Shown piece after piece: positions 1 through 7,062 of a DNA stretch of 64,000 bases. The translations under genes and the position numbers were made by a program. The stretch's first letter is position 1. The number at the start of each line of letters is the position of its first letter. Source of the DNA: Aminivibrio pyruvatiphilus. GTDB taxonomy: Bacteria > Synergistota > Synergistia > Synergistales > Aminobacteriaceae. Below the pieces are notes generated by a model. The model was not told the origin of the DNA, ran no database searches, and saw only the letters and a list, made by a program, of their open reading frames with translations. Where the stretch lies: assembly GCF_004366815.1 (NCBI RefSeq), contig NZ_SORI01000005.1, forward strand, positions 62,001 to 126,000, in the 5' to 3' direction.

Positions 1-120
1 CGCCTCACGGGCGGCCGCCTGCGGAAAGGATTTCATTTCCTCCTCTCCGTACAGGAAATTGCTTCAGCAGGCCGAACCCATGGGCTTTTCCATGTAGAGC
101 TTCATTTTTCGAACAGCCAC
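1..120 (-). CDS. 5' end of an unidentified gene; in-frame TGA at codon 19, possible selenoprotein
   Basis: A GTG at 120-118 (minus) is preceded by a strong ribosome site (AAGGAGGGG, five bases away). It lies 16 bases after the stop of the flavodoxin/ferredoxin gene, so the two look co-transcribed. The first 18 codons read through MKLYMEKPMGSAC to an in-frame TGA at 66-64. The same frame then stays open to the window edge (SNFLYGEEEMKSFPQ). Directly after the TGA a 7-bp stem (ATTTCCT with AGGAAAT, 11-base loop) could act as a bacterial SECIS. If TGA is selenocysteine, this is a Cys-Sec protein that continues off the window. Otherwise it is a short leader ORF, with the true gene starting at a downstream ATG that has almost no ribosome-site spacing. 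No family was recognised. Confidence 0.4.
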
Positions 121-136
121 GGCGTCCCCTCCTTTT

Positions 137-919
137 TCAGAGATTTTCCGAGACGAGCTCTCCGTACTCTACCGACCGGTACTGTCGGTACTCCTTCCCC
201 TGCACGCCGATGGCCTGGGGCGGACAGAAAGCGATGCACCGCTGGCAGGAGACGCAGGTGTCCAGGAACTCGGGATACTCCGCCATGCGGATGTTCTTCG
301 CCGGGCAGAGCCTGGCGCACTTGCCGCACTTGATGCACTTCTCCCTGTCCACGGCGAGGGGATACTTGCCCCTCATGAGCTTCCATGGCCACTGCTGCCG
401 GGAGAGACGGTAGAGGAGCGGGGAAAGGACATTGCCTCCCTTCCACGGGGCGTTTCCCTCCAGGAGGGCGTCGGCGAAGGCGGAAGCGTTCTTCTCCATT
501 GTTTCGATTTTTTTCCTGTTCCTCTCGAGGGGTATGGTTGTGTTGTTGTAATTTGACGGCATGACGAAATCCCGAGCCCCCAGGGGGGTGAAGTTCTTCG
601 AAAGCAGAAGTTTTTTCACCGCCGGGCGGAGGCCTCCGGACGCTCCTCCCATGGTGGAGATCAGGAACGCGCTCCGGCCCTGTCCGTCGGGGAGGCTCTC
701 GAGGAATTCCCAGGCGAAGGGGTAGGTGGAGAACATGGCCACTGTGACTGCGATTCCAAGGGCGGTCCTGTCGTCCTGGAAGGGTAGAAACCCTTTTTCC
801 AGCCGGCGGAGCCGGACCGTCTTCCCTCCTTCCCTGAGCCCCCGGGCCACGGCCCGGGCCGCGAGCAGGGTGTTTCCCGTTCCGCTGAAAAAGTAGAAAT
901 CCACTGACCTTTCCTTCAT
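137..919 (-). CDS. EFR1-type flavodoxin plus 2x[4Fe-4S] ferredoxin protein
   Basis: Cytosolic electron carrier or oxidoreductase. The N-terminus is flavodoxin-like, with the FMN phosphate loop FSGTGNT near residue 10. The C-terminus carries two [4Fe-4S] motifs, CIKCGKCARLCP and CVSCQRCIAFCP. This two-part architecture is typical of EFR1-family ferrodoxins in strict anaerobes. The frame is open upstream to 1087, but the ATG at 919 (MKERSVDFYF) is preceded by AAGGAGG and places the FMN loop at the usual distance from the N-terminus, so it is preferred. It is followed by a second gene 16 bases downstream and is divergent from msrA. The partner is unknown; the Cys motifs are intact. Confidence 0.85.
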   Translation of the reverse strand: MKERSVDFYFFSGTGNTLLAARAVARGLREGGKTVRLRRLEKGFLPFQDDRTALGIAVTVAMFSTYPFAWEFLESLPDGQGRSAFLISTMGGASGGLRPAVKKLLLSKNFTPLGARDFVMPSNYNNTTIPLERNRKKIETMEKNASAFADALLEGNAPWKGGNVLSPLLYRLSRQQWPWKLMRGKYPLAVDREKCIKCGKCARLCPAKNIRMAEYPEFLDTCVSCQRCIAFCPPQAIGVQGKEYRQYRSVEYGELVSENL

Positions 920-1056
920 TTCGGGAGCCGCGCCTCCTTCGGGGATATTTATGGGCCCCATTGTACAGCAGGAAAGCCGGAGATGATTGTCTCCCCGGAA
1001 AGAAAGATGACGGTAGTGTAAAATAATAGGGAAAGAAATTACGGGAGGTGGAGAAA

Positions 1057-1761
1057 ATGAAAATACTTGAAGCTGTAATTGCCGCATCAGTCGTGTTTTT
1101 TGCCGGAAGGGCGTGGGCCGGTGAGCTTCCTCCCCTGGACCGGCAGATTCCTCAGGAACTCCGTACAGCCACCTTCGCCCTAGGGTGATTCTGGGGACCT
1201 GACGCCCGGTTCGGGCTTCTCGACGGAGTGGTGCGCACCAGGGTGGGATATGCCGGGGGAACCACTCCGGATCCTACCTACGACGATATAGGGGATCATA
1301 CGGAGACCGTTCAGGTCGATTTCGACCCGGCAAAGATTTCCTACGGCGAGCTCCTGGAAGTGTTCTGGACGAGCCACAACCCGGCGGCCCGTCCATGGTC
1401 CGTCCAGTACCGGTCCGCCATTTTTCCGGCGGACGAAGAGCAGCGAAAAACAGCGGAACGTTCGGCCGCGAAACTCGAGACCGCCATAGGCGGCAAGGTC
1501 TTTACGGCCATCGAACCCCTGGCCCGCTTTTACATGGCCGAGGGGTACCATCAGAAATACTACCTTCGCAGGGATTACATCCTCATGAGGGAATACAGTG
1601 AAATGTTTCCGGAGCGGGACGGTTTCGTCAATTCCCCCTCCGCTGCGAAGGCCAACGGAATTCTTGCGGGACTGGGTTCGAAGGAGGAACTGGAACGATT
1701 TCTTCCGCTGCTCGGTCTTTCGGAGGAGGCGCAGAAAAGACTCCGTACCAGGGTGAAATAA
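1057..1761 (+). CDS. msrA: Exported peptide methionine-(S)-sulfoxide reductase, selenocysteine form
   Basis: Reduces methionine-S-sulfoxide in oxidised proteins. The ATG at 1057 follows GGGAGGTGG and opens a signal peptide ending AWA-G at about residue 21. The MsrA signature GCFWG appears as G-TGA-FWG: codon 44 (1186-1188) is TGA where every family member has the catalytic Cys. The frame is otherwise open from 1057 to the TAA at 1759-1761 (234 residues). Downstream it is typical MsrA (VGYAGG, PTYDD, HTE, Y-N-P-type contacts). A hairpin with GGU in its loop begins 15 bases after the TGA, where bacterial SECIS elements lie. The rest of the protein has no Cys, so there is no internal resolving thiol and an external reductant is needed. 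A gene finder that ignores Sec would call only 1228-1761 and lose the signal peptide and active site. Confidence 0.9.
1201..1219 (+). promoter_or_regulatory. SECIS-like hairpin downstream of the msrA UGA
   Basis: A perfect 5-bp stem GCCCG/CGGGC (1204-1208 with 1212-1216) encloses GTT. It is extended by G1201-C1219 and A1202-T1218 across a C/T mismatch. Read with a 4-bp stem, the loop is GGTTC, which contains the GGU that SelB recognises in the E. coli fdhF element. The stem starts 15 bases after the UGA, within the window used by bacterial SECIS elements. Confidence 0.7.
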
Positions 1762-1797
1762 GCGGCATTCTTCAGGAAGGGGAGAGGAAAGAAGAGG

Positions 1798-2763
1798 ATG
1801 AAGACTGTGTTTGTTGGGCTCGGCGGTGTCGGCGGGTACTACGGCGGCAAAGCGGCCCGGGCATTTGAAGGCGGCAGTGAGCACCGGGTGGTGTTTCTCG
1901 CCAGGGGAGAGCATCTCCGGGCCATCACGGACAAGGGGCTGAGGGTGCTGGCCCAGGACGAGGAGTTCCTCGCAAGGCCCTTCCTTGCTACCGACGATCC
2001 CGCTGAAATCGGAACAGCCGATCTTGTGGTCTTTGCGGTAAAGGGGTACGACCTCCGGATGGCCGCCCGGACGGCCGCCCCCCTCGTGGGACCGGAGACA
2101 GCGGTCCTTCCGCTGCTGAACGGGGTGAACAGTCCTGAAATCCTGGCCGGGACACTGCCTCCGTGCCGGATGCTCAACGGGTGCGTATACATCTCCGCCC
2201 GGATCGAGGGGCCCGGGGTGGTCCGCCAGACGGGGGGCAGCAGGAAGCTCTTCTTCGGCCCCGTGTCCGGCGGCAGGGAGCAGTACCTGCCCGTGGAGGA
2301 AATGTTCAGGAAGGCGGGGATAGATGCGGCTCTCGTGGATGACGTGAACGAGGCCGTCTGGACGAAGTTCATCTTCATGGCGCCCTTTGCCGGGGTAACG
2401 TCTCTCTTCGGAAGATCTTTCGGCGAAGTTCTCGCGGGGCAGGACAGCCAGCCCATGCTCGAGGGGATGATGCGTGAGATACAGGCCCTTGCAGTGCTCA
2501 AGGGAGTTTCCCTTCCGGCGGACATAGTCGAGCTGTCCCTTGCAAAGGGAGTGGCCTTCCCGCCGGACACGAAATCATCCATGCAGCTCGACTGTGAAAA
2601 GGGGCGCAGAACGGAAATCGAAACCTTCCTGGGATTCGTCGTCCGGGAGGGAGAGCGTCTCGGAGGCGATGTTCACCTCACCCGGGGCGTGTACGACGCC
2701 CTGAGAATGAGGGCGGATCACCCCTGCGGCTGCGTTTACGAGCAGGAGGGACAGCGCCCGTAG
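1798..2763 (+). CDS. Ketopantoate reductase-family (ApbA/PanE) 2-dehydropantoate 2-reductase homologue
   Basis: 321 residues. It begins with the nucleotide-binding motif GLGGVGGYYGG of the ApbA/PanE Rossmann fold. It continues with the family pattern VVFAVKGYD, PLLNGVNS and the C-terminal helical domain containing NEAVWTKFI, whose Lys aligns with the catalytic lysine. The family reduces 2-dehydropantoate to pantoate with NADPH in coenzyme A synthesis, but many paralogues act on other 2-keto acids, so the exact substrate is inferred. The ribosome site is AGGAAAGAAGAGG. The 3' end overlaps the convergent Fur-family gene by 28 bases, with no terminator between them. Confidence 0.8.
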   Translation: MKTVFVGLGGVGGYYGGKAARAFEGGSEHRVVFLARGEHLRAITDKGLRVLAQDEEFLARPFLATDDPAEIGTADLVVFAVKGYDLRMAARTAAPLVGPETAVLPLLNGVNSPEILAGTLPPCRMLNGCVYISARIEGPGVVRQTGGSRKLFFGPVSGGREQYLPVEEMFRKAGIDAALVDDVNEAVWTKFIFMAPFAGVTSLFGRSFGEVLAGQDSQPMLEGMMREIQALAVLKGVSLPADIVELSLAKGVAFPPDTKSSMQLDCEKGRRTEIETFLGFVVREGERLGGDVHLTRGVYDALRMRADHPCGCVYEQEGQRP

Positions 2764-3146
2764 GCGAGGAGCTGCTTCCCCTCCACGACGCATCCTTCGG
2801 GAACCTGCACCGTGGGAAGAGGCTGGTCCTCCAGGCAGATCATCCTGCCGCAGGCCAGGCAGAGAAAATGGGGGTGGTTTCCGGGACACCTGTTTCCTTC
2901 GGGGAGGTGAGCGCAATAATGCCATGCTCCGTCGGTGCCGAGGACCTTGTGGACCAGCCCCTTTTCCTCGAGCAGCGACAGGGTCCTGTACAGCGACACC
3001 TTGTTCACCCGCTTCCCCGTGAAGCGGGTGAACGTGTCTTTCCAGGAAAGGGGTCTCCCTTCCCCGAAAAGAATGCGCAGCACCTCTTTCCGGAGTTCCG
3101 TGGGCCGTATTCCCCTTTCCCTGAGAAGGTCTTCCGGGCTTCTCAT
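2736..3146 (-). CDS. Fur-family metal or peroxide-responsive transcriptional regulator
   Basis: 136 residues. The N-terminal winged helix includes RPTELRKEVL and the recognition segment VNKVSLYRTLSLLEEKGLV, typical of Fur/Zur/PerR proteins. The metal sites are intact: HPHFLCLACG (HxH and CxxC) and a C-terminal CPSC giving the structural zinc tetrad. The ATG at 3146 overlaps the stop of the upstream gene as ATGA, so translation is coupled. The frame is open further upstream, but that part lies inside the previous gene. Context with a molybdopterin-binding protein and an inverted repeat at the operon start suggests autoregulation. Which metal or signal it senses cannot be told from sequence. 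Confidence 0.85.
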   Translation of the reverse strand: MRSPEDLLRERGIRPTELRKEVLRILFGEGRPLSWKDTFTRFTGKRVNKVSLYRTLSLLEEKGLVHKVLGTDGAWHYCAHLPEGNRCPGNHPHFLCLACGRMICLEDQPLPTVQVPEGCVVEGKQLLAYGRCPSCS

Positions 3147-4165
3147 CGGGCCGCGAAGACACAAACGGGATAGTTGCACTCCCTGCATTTCCTGCACATT
3201 CCTCCCACGCCCCACCGTCTCACTTCCGCAGCCGTGGGAATGAGGCCCGCAAAGAGACGGTTCAGCAGGGGGTCCAGGCTTGTCCACTCGTCGTGGACCA
3301 CGCAGGCGGGTGCACCCACGATCTTCGTCTCGCCCGCGAGGGCGAGCATGAGATGAGCGCCCGGAATCGCGGGGACACCTCTGAACCTGACCTCATCCGC
3401 CACCGAAGCGATGGCGCCGGCGGTCCTGTCGTCGGGGTCCACGCTCATGCCCCCCGTGGCGATCACCAGCTCCGCCCCCTGTTCGATGAACGTCCGGATG
3501 GCGTCGGCGATCTCTTCTCTTTCGTCCCCCACCACCGCATGCCCCATAAGGGATGCTCCGTACCCTGCAAGCTTGCCCTGAAGCTTCGGGGCGAAACCGT
3601 CACGGATCCTTCCTTCAGCCAGTTCCTTTCCGGTGGTCACCAGGGCTGTCTTGAGAGGGGCGAAGGGAAACACCGTCATGGGCAGAGTCGCCTCTTCGCC
3701 CCTGCTGACCTGTTCCTTCCTCATGGTGAGGGGGACGATCCTGATGCCCGCAACCCGCTCGCCCTTTTTCACGGGAACCTTGTTGGCCACTGTTGCGACG
3801 ATCCAGTCGGGATCGTCGTTGATCCTGTGAATACTTTCTTCGTCATAGACCAGGAGCCCGTTCCAGAGGGCCGAGAGGGACACTTTCCCCTCCTCCGGCG
3901 CCTCAGACGAAATCCCCTCGCCGCTGAGACGTTCGGCCAGCCTTGACGCGGCATCGTCCTCGTGGACATCCCCATCCTCCAGTTCCAGAACAGAGATGGA
4001 TTCCTTCCCCATGGACTTCAGCATGGGGATGTCCTCCTCCCGGAGAACCTGCCCCTTTTTGAAGCGGGCGCCCTTGAATCCCGTCTTCACGTCGATCTGG
4101 GTCATATCATGGGAAAGGGTCATGCCGAGCGCGTCTTCCACGTGAACGTAGCTGATTTTCGCCAT
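3143..4165 (-). CDS. Molybdopterin-binding (MoeA/MogA-like) domain protein with Cys-rich tail
   Basis: 340 residues. The second half carries a MoCF-biosynthesis fold: LVTTGKEL, then an ELVIATGGMSVDPDD segment like the ATGG(T/V)S motif of MogA/MoeA, then GVPAIPGAHLMLA. The first half lacks full MoeA domains and instead resembles the N-terminal region of stand-alone molybdopterin-binding proteins. The last 20 residues hold CRKCRECNYPVC, a possible metal or Fe-S site that standard MoeA does not have. It is first gene of an operon with the Fur-family regulator (ATGA overlap). It may handle molybdate, tungstate or cofactor insertion, or be a sensor; the precise role is unknown. Confidence 0.75.
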   Translation of the reverse strand: MAKISYVHVEDALGMTLSHDMTQIDVKTGFKGARFKKGQVLREEDIPMLKSMGKESISVLELEDGDVHEDDAASRLAERLSGEGISSEAPEEGKVSLSALWNGLLVYDEESIHRINDDPDWIVATVANKVPVKKGERVAGIRIVPLTMRKEQVSRGEEATLPMTVFPFAPLKTALVTTGKELAEGRIRDGFAPKLQGKLAGYGASLMGHAVVGDEREEIADAIRTFIEQGAELVIATGGMSVDPDDRTAGAIASVADEVRFRGVPAIPGAHLMLALAGETKIVGAPACVVHDEWTSLDPLLNRLFAGLIPTAAEVRRWGVGGMCRKCRECNYPVCVFAAR

Positions 4166-4204
4166 AAAAAAAGTGTCCCCCGCCTTCTCGTTGCCTTGAA
4201 TGAC

Positions 4205-4230
4205 TGCAACATGGTTGCAATGGAATTATA
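4205..4230 (-). promoter_or_regulatory. Extended -10 promoter and inverted-repeat operator of the MoeA-like/fur operon
   Basis: On the minus strand TATAAT (4230-4225) is preceded by TGC, giving an extended -10, with no good -35. Immediately downstream, across the expected start point, lies a perfect inverted repeat TGCAAC-ATG-GTTGCA (4205-4219). Its position on +1 is that of a repressor site. The Fur-family regulator encoded in the same operon is the obvious candidate, though the 6-3-6 repeat is not a classical Fur box. Confidence 0.5.
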
Positions 4231-4273
4231 GCATGGGTGCAGAATGTATGGGGTATACAGTTCTGTTTGTTTA

Positions 4274-4302
4274 TTGAACGAGAATGACGTTTATGCTATC
4301 AT
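4274..4302 (+). promoter_or_regulatory. Sigma70-type promoter of the hydrogenase operon
   Basis: TTGAAC (4274-4279), a 17-base spacer and TATCAT (4297-4302), with TGC just before the -10 (extended -10). It lies 68 bases upstream of the first hydrogenase gene and faces it. The Rex-like operator begins eight bases downstream, over the expected transcription start. Confidence 0.7.
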
Positions 4303-4310
4303 CAATCCAA

Positions 4311-4328
4311 TTGTGACCGTATGCACAA
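4311..4328 (+). promoter_or_regulatory. Rex-like operator over the hydrogenase operon start point
   Basis: TTGTGACCGTATGCACAA is an 18-base imperfect palindrome with TTGTG/CACAA arms and eight central bases. It has the length and outer arms of the Rex site (TTGTGAANNNNTTCACAA). Rex is the NADH/NAD+ sensing repressor that controls many fermentative and hydrogenase genes. The site sits on the likely +1, so binding would block transcription. A CRP-family protein could recognise a related half-site, so the assignment is inferred. Confidence 0.55.
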
Positions 4329-4369
4329 TGCCTGCAAAGGCAGAAGTAAAGGGGAAAAGGAGGGGAATC

Positions 4370-4840
4370 ATGGCTTTCAGCGTTGATGAGATCCGCGAAA
4401 GGTCCAGGAAAATCGCCGAACCCTGGCGGAACGGCAAGGGAGGTCTCATTCCCATTCTGCAGGCCGTTCAGGAGCAGATGGGATATCTTCCGCCGGAGGC
4501 CCTGGAGACCATATCCAGGGAACTGAAAATACCGTCCTCGGAGATTTACGGTGTAGCAACGTTCTACGCCCAGTTTCACCTCAAGCCCAGGGGACGCCAT
4601 GTGGTGCGGGTCTGCCGGGGAACGGCCTGTCATGTCCGGGGCAGCCTGAAGATACTGGACAGCGTGAAGGAGATCACGGGAGTGGAGGAGAACCAGACCA
4701 CCGAGGACCTGCGGTTCACCATAGAGCCGGTGGCCTGTCTCGGCGCATGCGGTCTCGCGCCGGTGATGATGATCGACACCCAGACGTTCGGCCGCCTGAC
4801 TCCCGACATGGTGAAGGGCATCCTCGACAAGTTCGAGTAG
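4370..4840 (+). CDS. hydC: Bifurcating [NiFe] hydrogenase subunit HydC (NuoE-like, 2Fe-2S)
   Basis: 156 residues, thioredoxin-like NuoE/HoxE/HydC fold. It has an N-terminal helical part (LIPILQAVQEQMGYLP) and four [2Fe-2S] cysteines arranged as CRGTAC and CLGAC. The ATG at 4370 is chosen because it follows AAGGAGGGG; the frame is open upstream across the promoter. It is the first gene of a seven-gene operon whose products together make an NAD-linked hydrogenase. HydC docks on HydB and holds a cluster beside the flavin. Typical length for the family, with no missing residues. Confidence 0.9.
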   Translation: MAFSVDEIRERSRKIAEPWRNGKGGLIPILQAVQEQMGYLPPEALETISRELKIPSSEIYGVATFYAQFHLKPRGRHVVRVCRGTACHVRGSLKILDSVKEITGVEENQTTEDLRFTIEPVACLGACGLAPVMMIDTQTFGRLTPDMVKGILDKFE

Positions 4841-4858
4841 AAAGCGGAGGAGAACGCC

Positions 4859-5233
4859 ATGACGCAAATGAAAATCAGGAACCTCGACGATCTGAGAAAG
4901 CTGAGGGAATCGTCCCGGGACCTTTCGTCCGCACGGTCCGGCGGTGAAACGGTGATTATCGTGGGCATGGGGACCTGCGGCATCGCCGCCGGGGCCAGGG
5001 AAATCCTCTCCGAAGTGATGGCCGAACTCGCGAGGAGAAACATCGGCGATGTGGCGGTCCAGACCACGGGCTGCATCGGCATGTGCCAGGACGAACCCCT
5101 GCTCGACGTGATCCGGGGAGGCCAGAGGGTGACCTACGGCCGGGTGAAGCCGGAAGATGTTCCCACCATCATAGCGGAGCACGTGGTGAACGGCCGGGTC
5201 GTTGAAAAAATGGCCATCGGCCGGGCCGACTAG
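4859..5233 (+). CDS. Thioredoxin-like [2Fe-2S] ferredoxin-domain protein (HndB-like)
   Basis: 124 residues. It resembles the small HndB subunit of the Desulfovibrio NADP-reducing hydrogenase and similar proteins that sit between NuoE and NuoF genes. Motifs are [15 protein letters not shown] and [16 protein letters not shown]. Only three cysteines are seen in the cluster region, against four in the N-terminal domain of HydB, so either a non-Cys ligand completes the cluster or it is not assembled. The ribosome site is GGAGG. It sits 18 bases from hydC and 17 from hydB, so it is clearly in the operon. Likely an accessory or electron-transfer subunit. Confidence 0.8.
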   Translation: MTQMKIRNLDDLRKLRESSRDLSSARSGGETVIIVGMGTCGIAAGAREILSEVMAELARRNIGDVAVQTTGCIGMCQDEPLLDVIRGGQRVTYGRVKPEDVPTIIAEHVVNGRVVEKMAIGRAD

Positions 5234-5250
5234 GGGAGGGAGGAGGAATC

Positions 5251-7044
5251 ATGCCTATTTATCGTTCCCATATCCTGGTCTGCGGAGGCACCGGATGTGT
5301 GTCCAGCGGAGCCCGGGACGTAACGGAGTGTCTCAGGAACGCCATCAGGGACAGGGGGCTCTCCGAGGAAGTGCTCGTAGTGCCCACGGGATGCCACGGA
5401 ATGTGCGAAATGGGACCCATCGTGGTGGTCTATCCCGAGGGGACCTTCTACTGCCGGGTCCAGAAGTCGGACGTGGCGGAGATAGTGGAGGAGCACATCT
5501 ACAAGGGACGCCCGGTGCAGCGGCTCATGTACTCGGGCTCCGAGGATATGCCCTTCATCCCCCACTACAAGGAAATCCCCTTCTACGGCAAGCAGCACCG
5601 CATCGCCCTGGCGAACTGCGGCTACATCAACCCGGACAACATCGAGGAATACGTCGCCAGGGGCGGCTACGAAGCCCTTGGAAAAGCCCTTGCCGGCATG
5701 ACGCCCGCCCAGGTGATCGACGAGGTGAAGACCTCCGGCCTGAGGGGGCGCGGAGGCGGCGGTTTCCCCACGGGTCTCAAGTGGAGTTTCTGCGCCTCCG
5801 CGAAAGGCGACAAAAAGTATGTCATCTGCAACGCCGACGAGGGGGACCCCGGGGCTTTCATGGACCGGTCCATCCTCGAGGGCGACCCCCACAGCGTCAT
5901 CGAGGGCATGATGCTCGGGGCCTATGCCATGGGCGCCGACGAAGGATACATCTACTGCCGGGCGGAGTACCCCCTGGCCATCCAGCGGCTGAAAACGGCC
6001 ATGGCCCAGGCCGAAGCCTACGGCCTCCTGGGGGAGAACATCATGGACAGCAGCTTCTCCTTCACCCTTCACGTCAAGGAAGGGGCCGGTGCCTTCGTCT
6101 GCGGCGAAGAGACGGCCCTCATGGCCTCCATCGAGGGGCGGAGGGGGATGCCCCGGCCGCGGCCTCCCTTCCCTGCCAATTCCGGCCTCTGGGGGTGTCC
6201 CACGAACATCAACAACGTGGAGACCTGGGCCAATGTTCCCCCGATCCTCAGAAACGGCGGGGCATGGTACGCCTCCATGGGAACCGAGAAGTCCAAGGGA
6301 ACGAAGGTCTTCGCCCTCACGGGAAAGATCAAGCACACCGGCCTCGTGGAAGTGCCCATGGGCATCACCCTCCGGGAGATCATCTTCGACATCGGCGGCG
6401 GCATACTGGACGACAAAAAATTCAAGGCGGTCCAGATCGGCGGCCCCAGCGGAGGATGCCTCACCGAGGAGCATCTGGACACCCCGGTGAGCTACGAGAG
6501 CCTCACGGCCCTCGGGGCCATCATGGGTTCCGGCGGTCTCGTTGTCATGGACGAAACCACCTGCATGGTGGACGTGGCCAAGTTCTTCCTGGAGTTCACC
6601 CAGAAGGAATCCTGCGGCAAATGCGTTCCCTGCAGGGAAGGCACCAAGCACATGCTGCTGCTCCTCGAGAAGATCACCGACGGCAAGGGCACCATGGAGG
6701 ACCTGGACACCCTCGAGGGCCTCGCCCACATGGTGAAGGACATGTCCCTCTGCGGCCTGGGGCAGACTGCCCCCAACCCCGTGCTCACAACGCTCCGGTA
6801 CTTCCGGGACGAGTACGTCGCCCACATCAGGGATCACAAGTGCCCTGCCGGAGCCTGCGCGGCCCTGCTGGAATACAGGATCATCCAGGAGGCCTGCAAG
6901 AAGTGCGGCATCTGCGCCAGGAACTGTCCCGTCAAGTGTATCCCGGGCGACCGGAACTCCGGGTACCATATCGAGACCGACCGGTGCATCCGTTGCGGCA
7001 CCTGCTTCGAGAAGTGCCCCTTCGGCGCTATCGAGAAGAAGTAG
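5251..7044 (+). CDS. hydB: Bifurcating [NiFe] hydrogenase flavoprotein subunit HydB (NuoF-like)
   Basis: 597 residues, with FMN, NAD(H) and several Fe-S sites. In order: an N-terminal thioredoxin-like [2Fe-2S] domain (CGGTGC and CHGMC, Cys11/16/48/52); the NuoF core with the FMN/NADH glycine loop [11 protein letters not shown] and [13 protein letters not shown]; the N3-type [4Fe-4S] motif CGKCVPC plus a later Cys; and a C-terminal pair of [4Fe-4S] motifs [12 protein letters not shown] and [12 protein letters not shown]. The extra N- and C-terminal cluster domains separate bifurcating HydB proteins from plain HoxF/NuoF. It is expected to split electrons between NAD+ and ferredoxin. Confidence 0.9.
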   Translation: MPIYRSHILVCGGTGCVSSGARDVTECLRNAIRDRGLSEEVLVVPTGCHGMCEMGPIVVVYPEGTFYCRVQKSDVAEIVEEHIYKGRPVQRLMYSGSEDMPFIPHYKEIPFYGKQHRIALANCGYINPDNIEEYVARGGYEALGKALAGMTPAQVIDEVKTSGLRGRGGGGFPTGLKWSFCASAKGDKKYVICNADEGDPGAFMDRSILEGDPHSVIEGMMLGAYAMGADEGYIYCRAEYPLAIQRLKTAMAQAEAYGLLGENIMDSSFSFTLHVKEGAGAFVCGEETALMASIEGRRGMPRPRPPFPANSGLWGCPTNINNVETWANVPPILRNGGAWYASMGTEKSKGTKVFALTGKIKHTGLVEVPMGITLREIIFDIGGGILDDKKFKAVQIGGPSGGCLTEEHLDTPVSYESLTALGAIMGSGGLVVMDETTCMVDVAKFFLEFTQKESCGKCVPCREGTKHMLLLLEKITDGKGTMEDLDTLEGLAHMVKDMSLCGLGQTAPNPVLTTLRYFRDEYVAHIRDHKCPAGACAALLEYRIIQEACKKCGICARNCPVKCIPGDRNSGYHIETDRCIRCGTCFEKCPFGAIEKK

Positions 7045-7062
7045 TACCTGAGGAGGATCGAC

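Noticed and set aside
1228-1761. msrA as a normal gene starting at GTG 1228
   Set aside because: It would drop the catalytic motif; the TGA is in frame with a signal-peptide-bearing upstream start and is followed by a SECIS-like hairpin.
4311-4328. CRP/FNR-type binding site
   Set aside because: The arms and 18-base length fit Rex better (TTGTG..CACAA) and the site is over the start point rather than at -41; not excluded.
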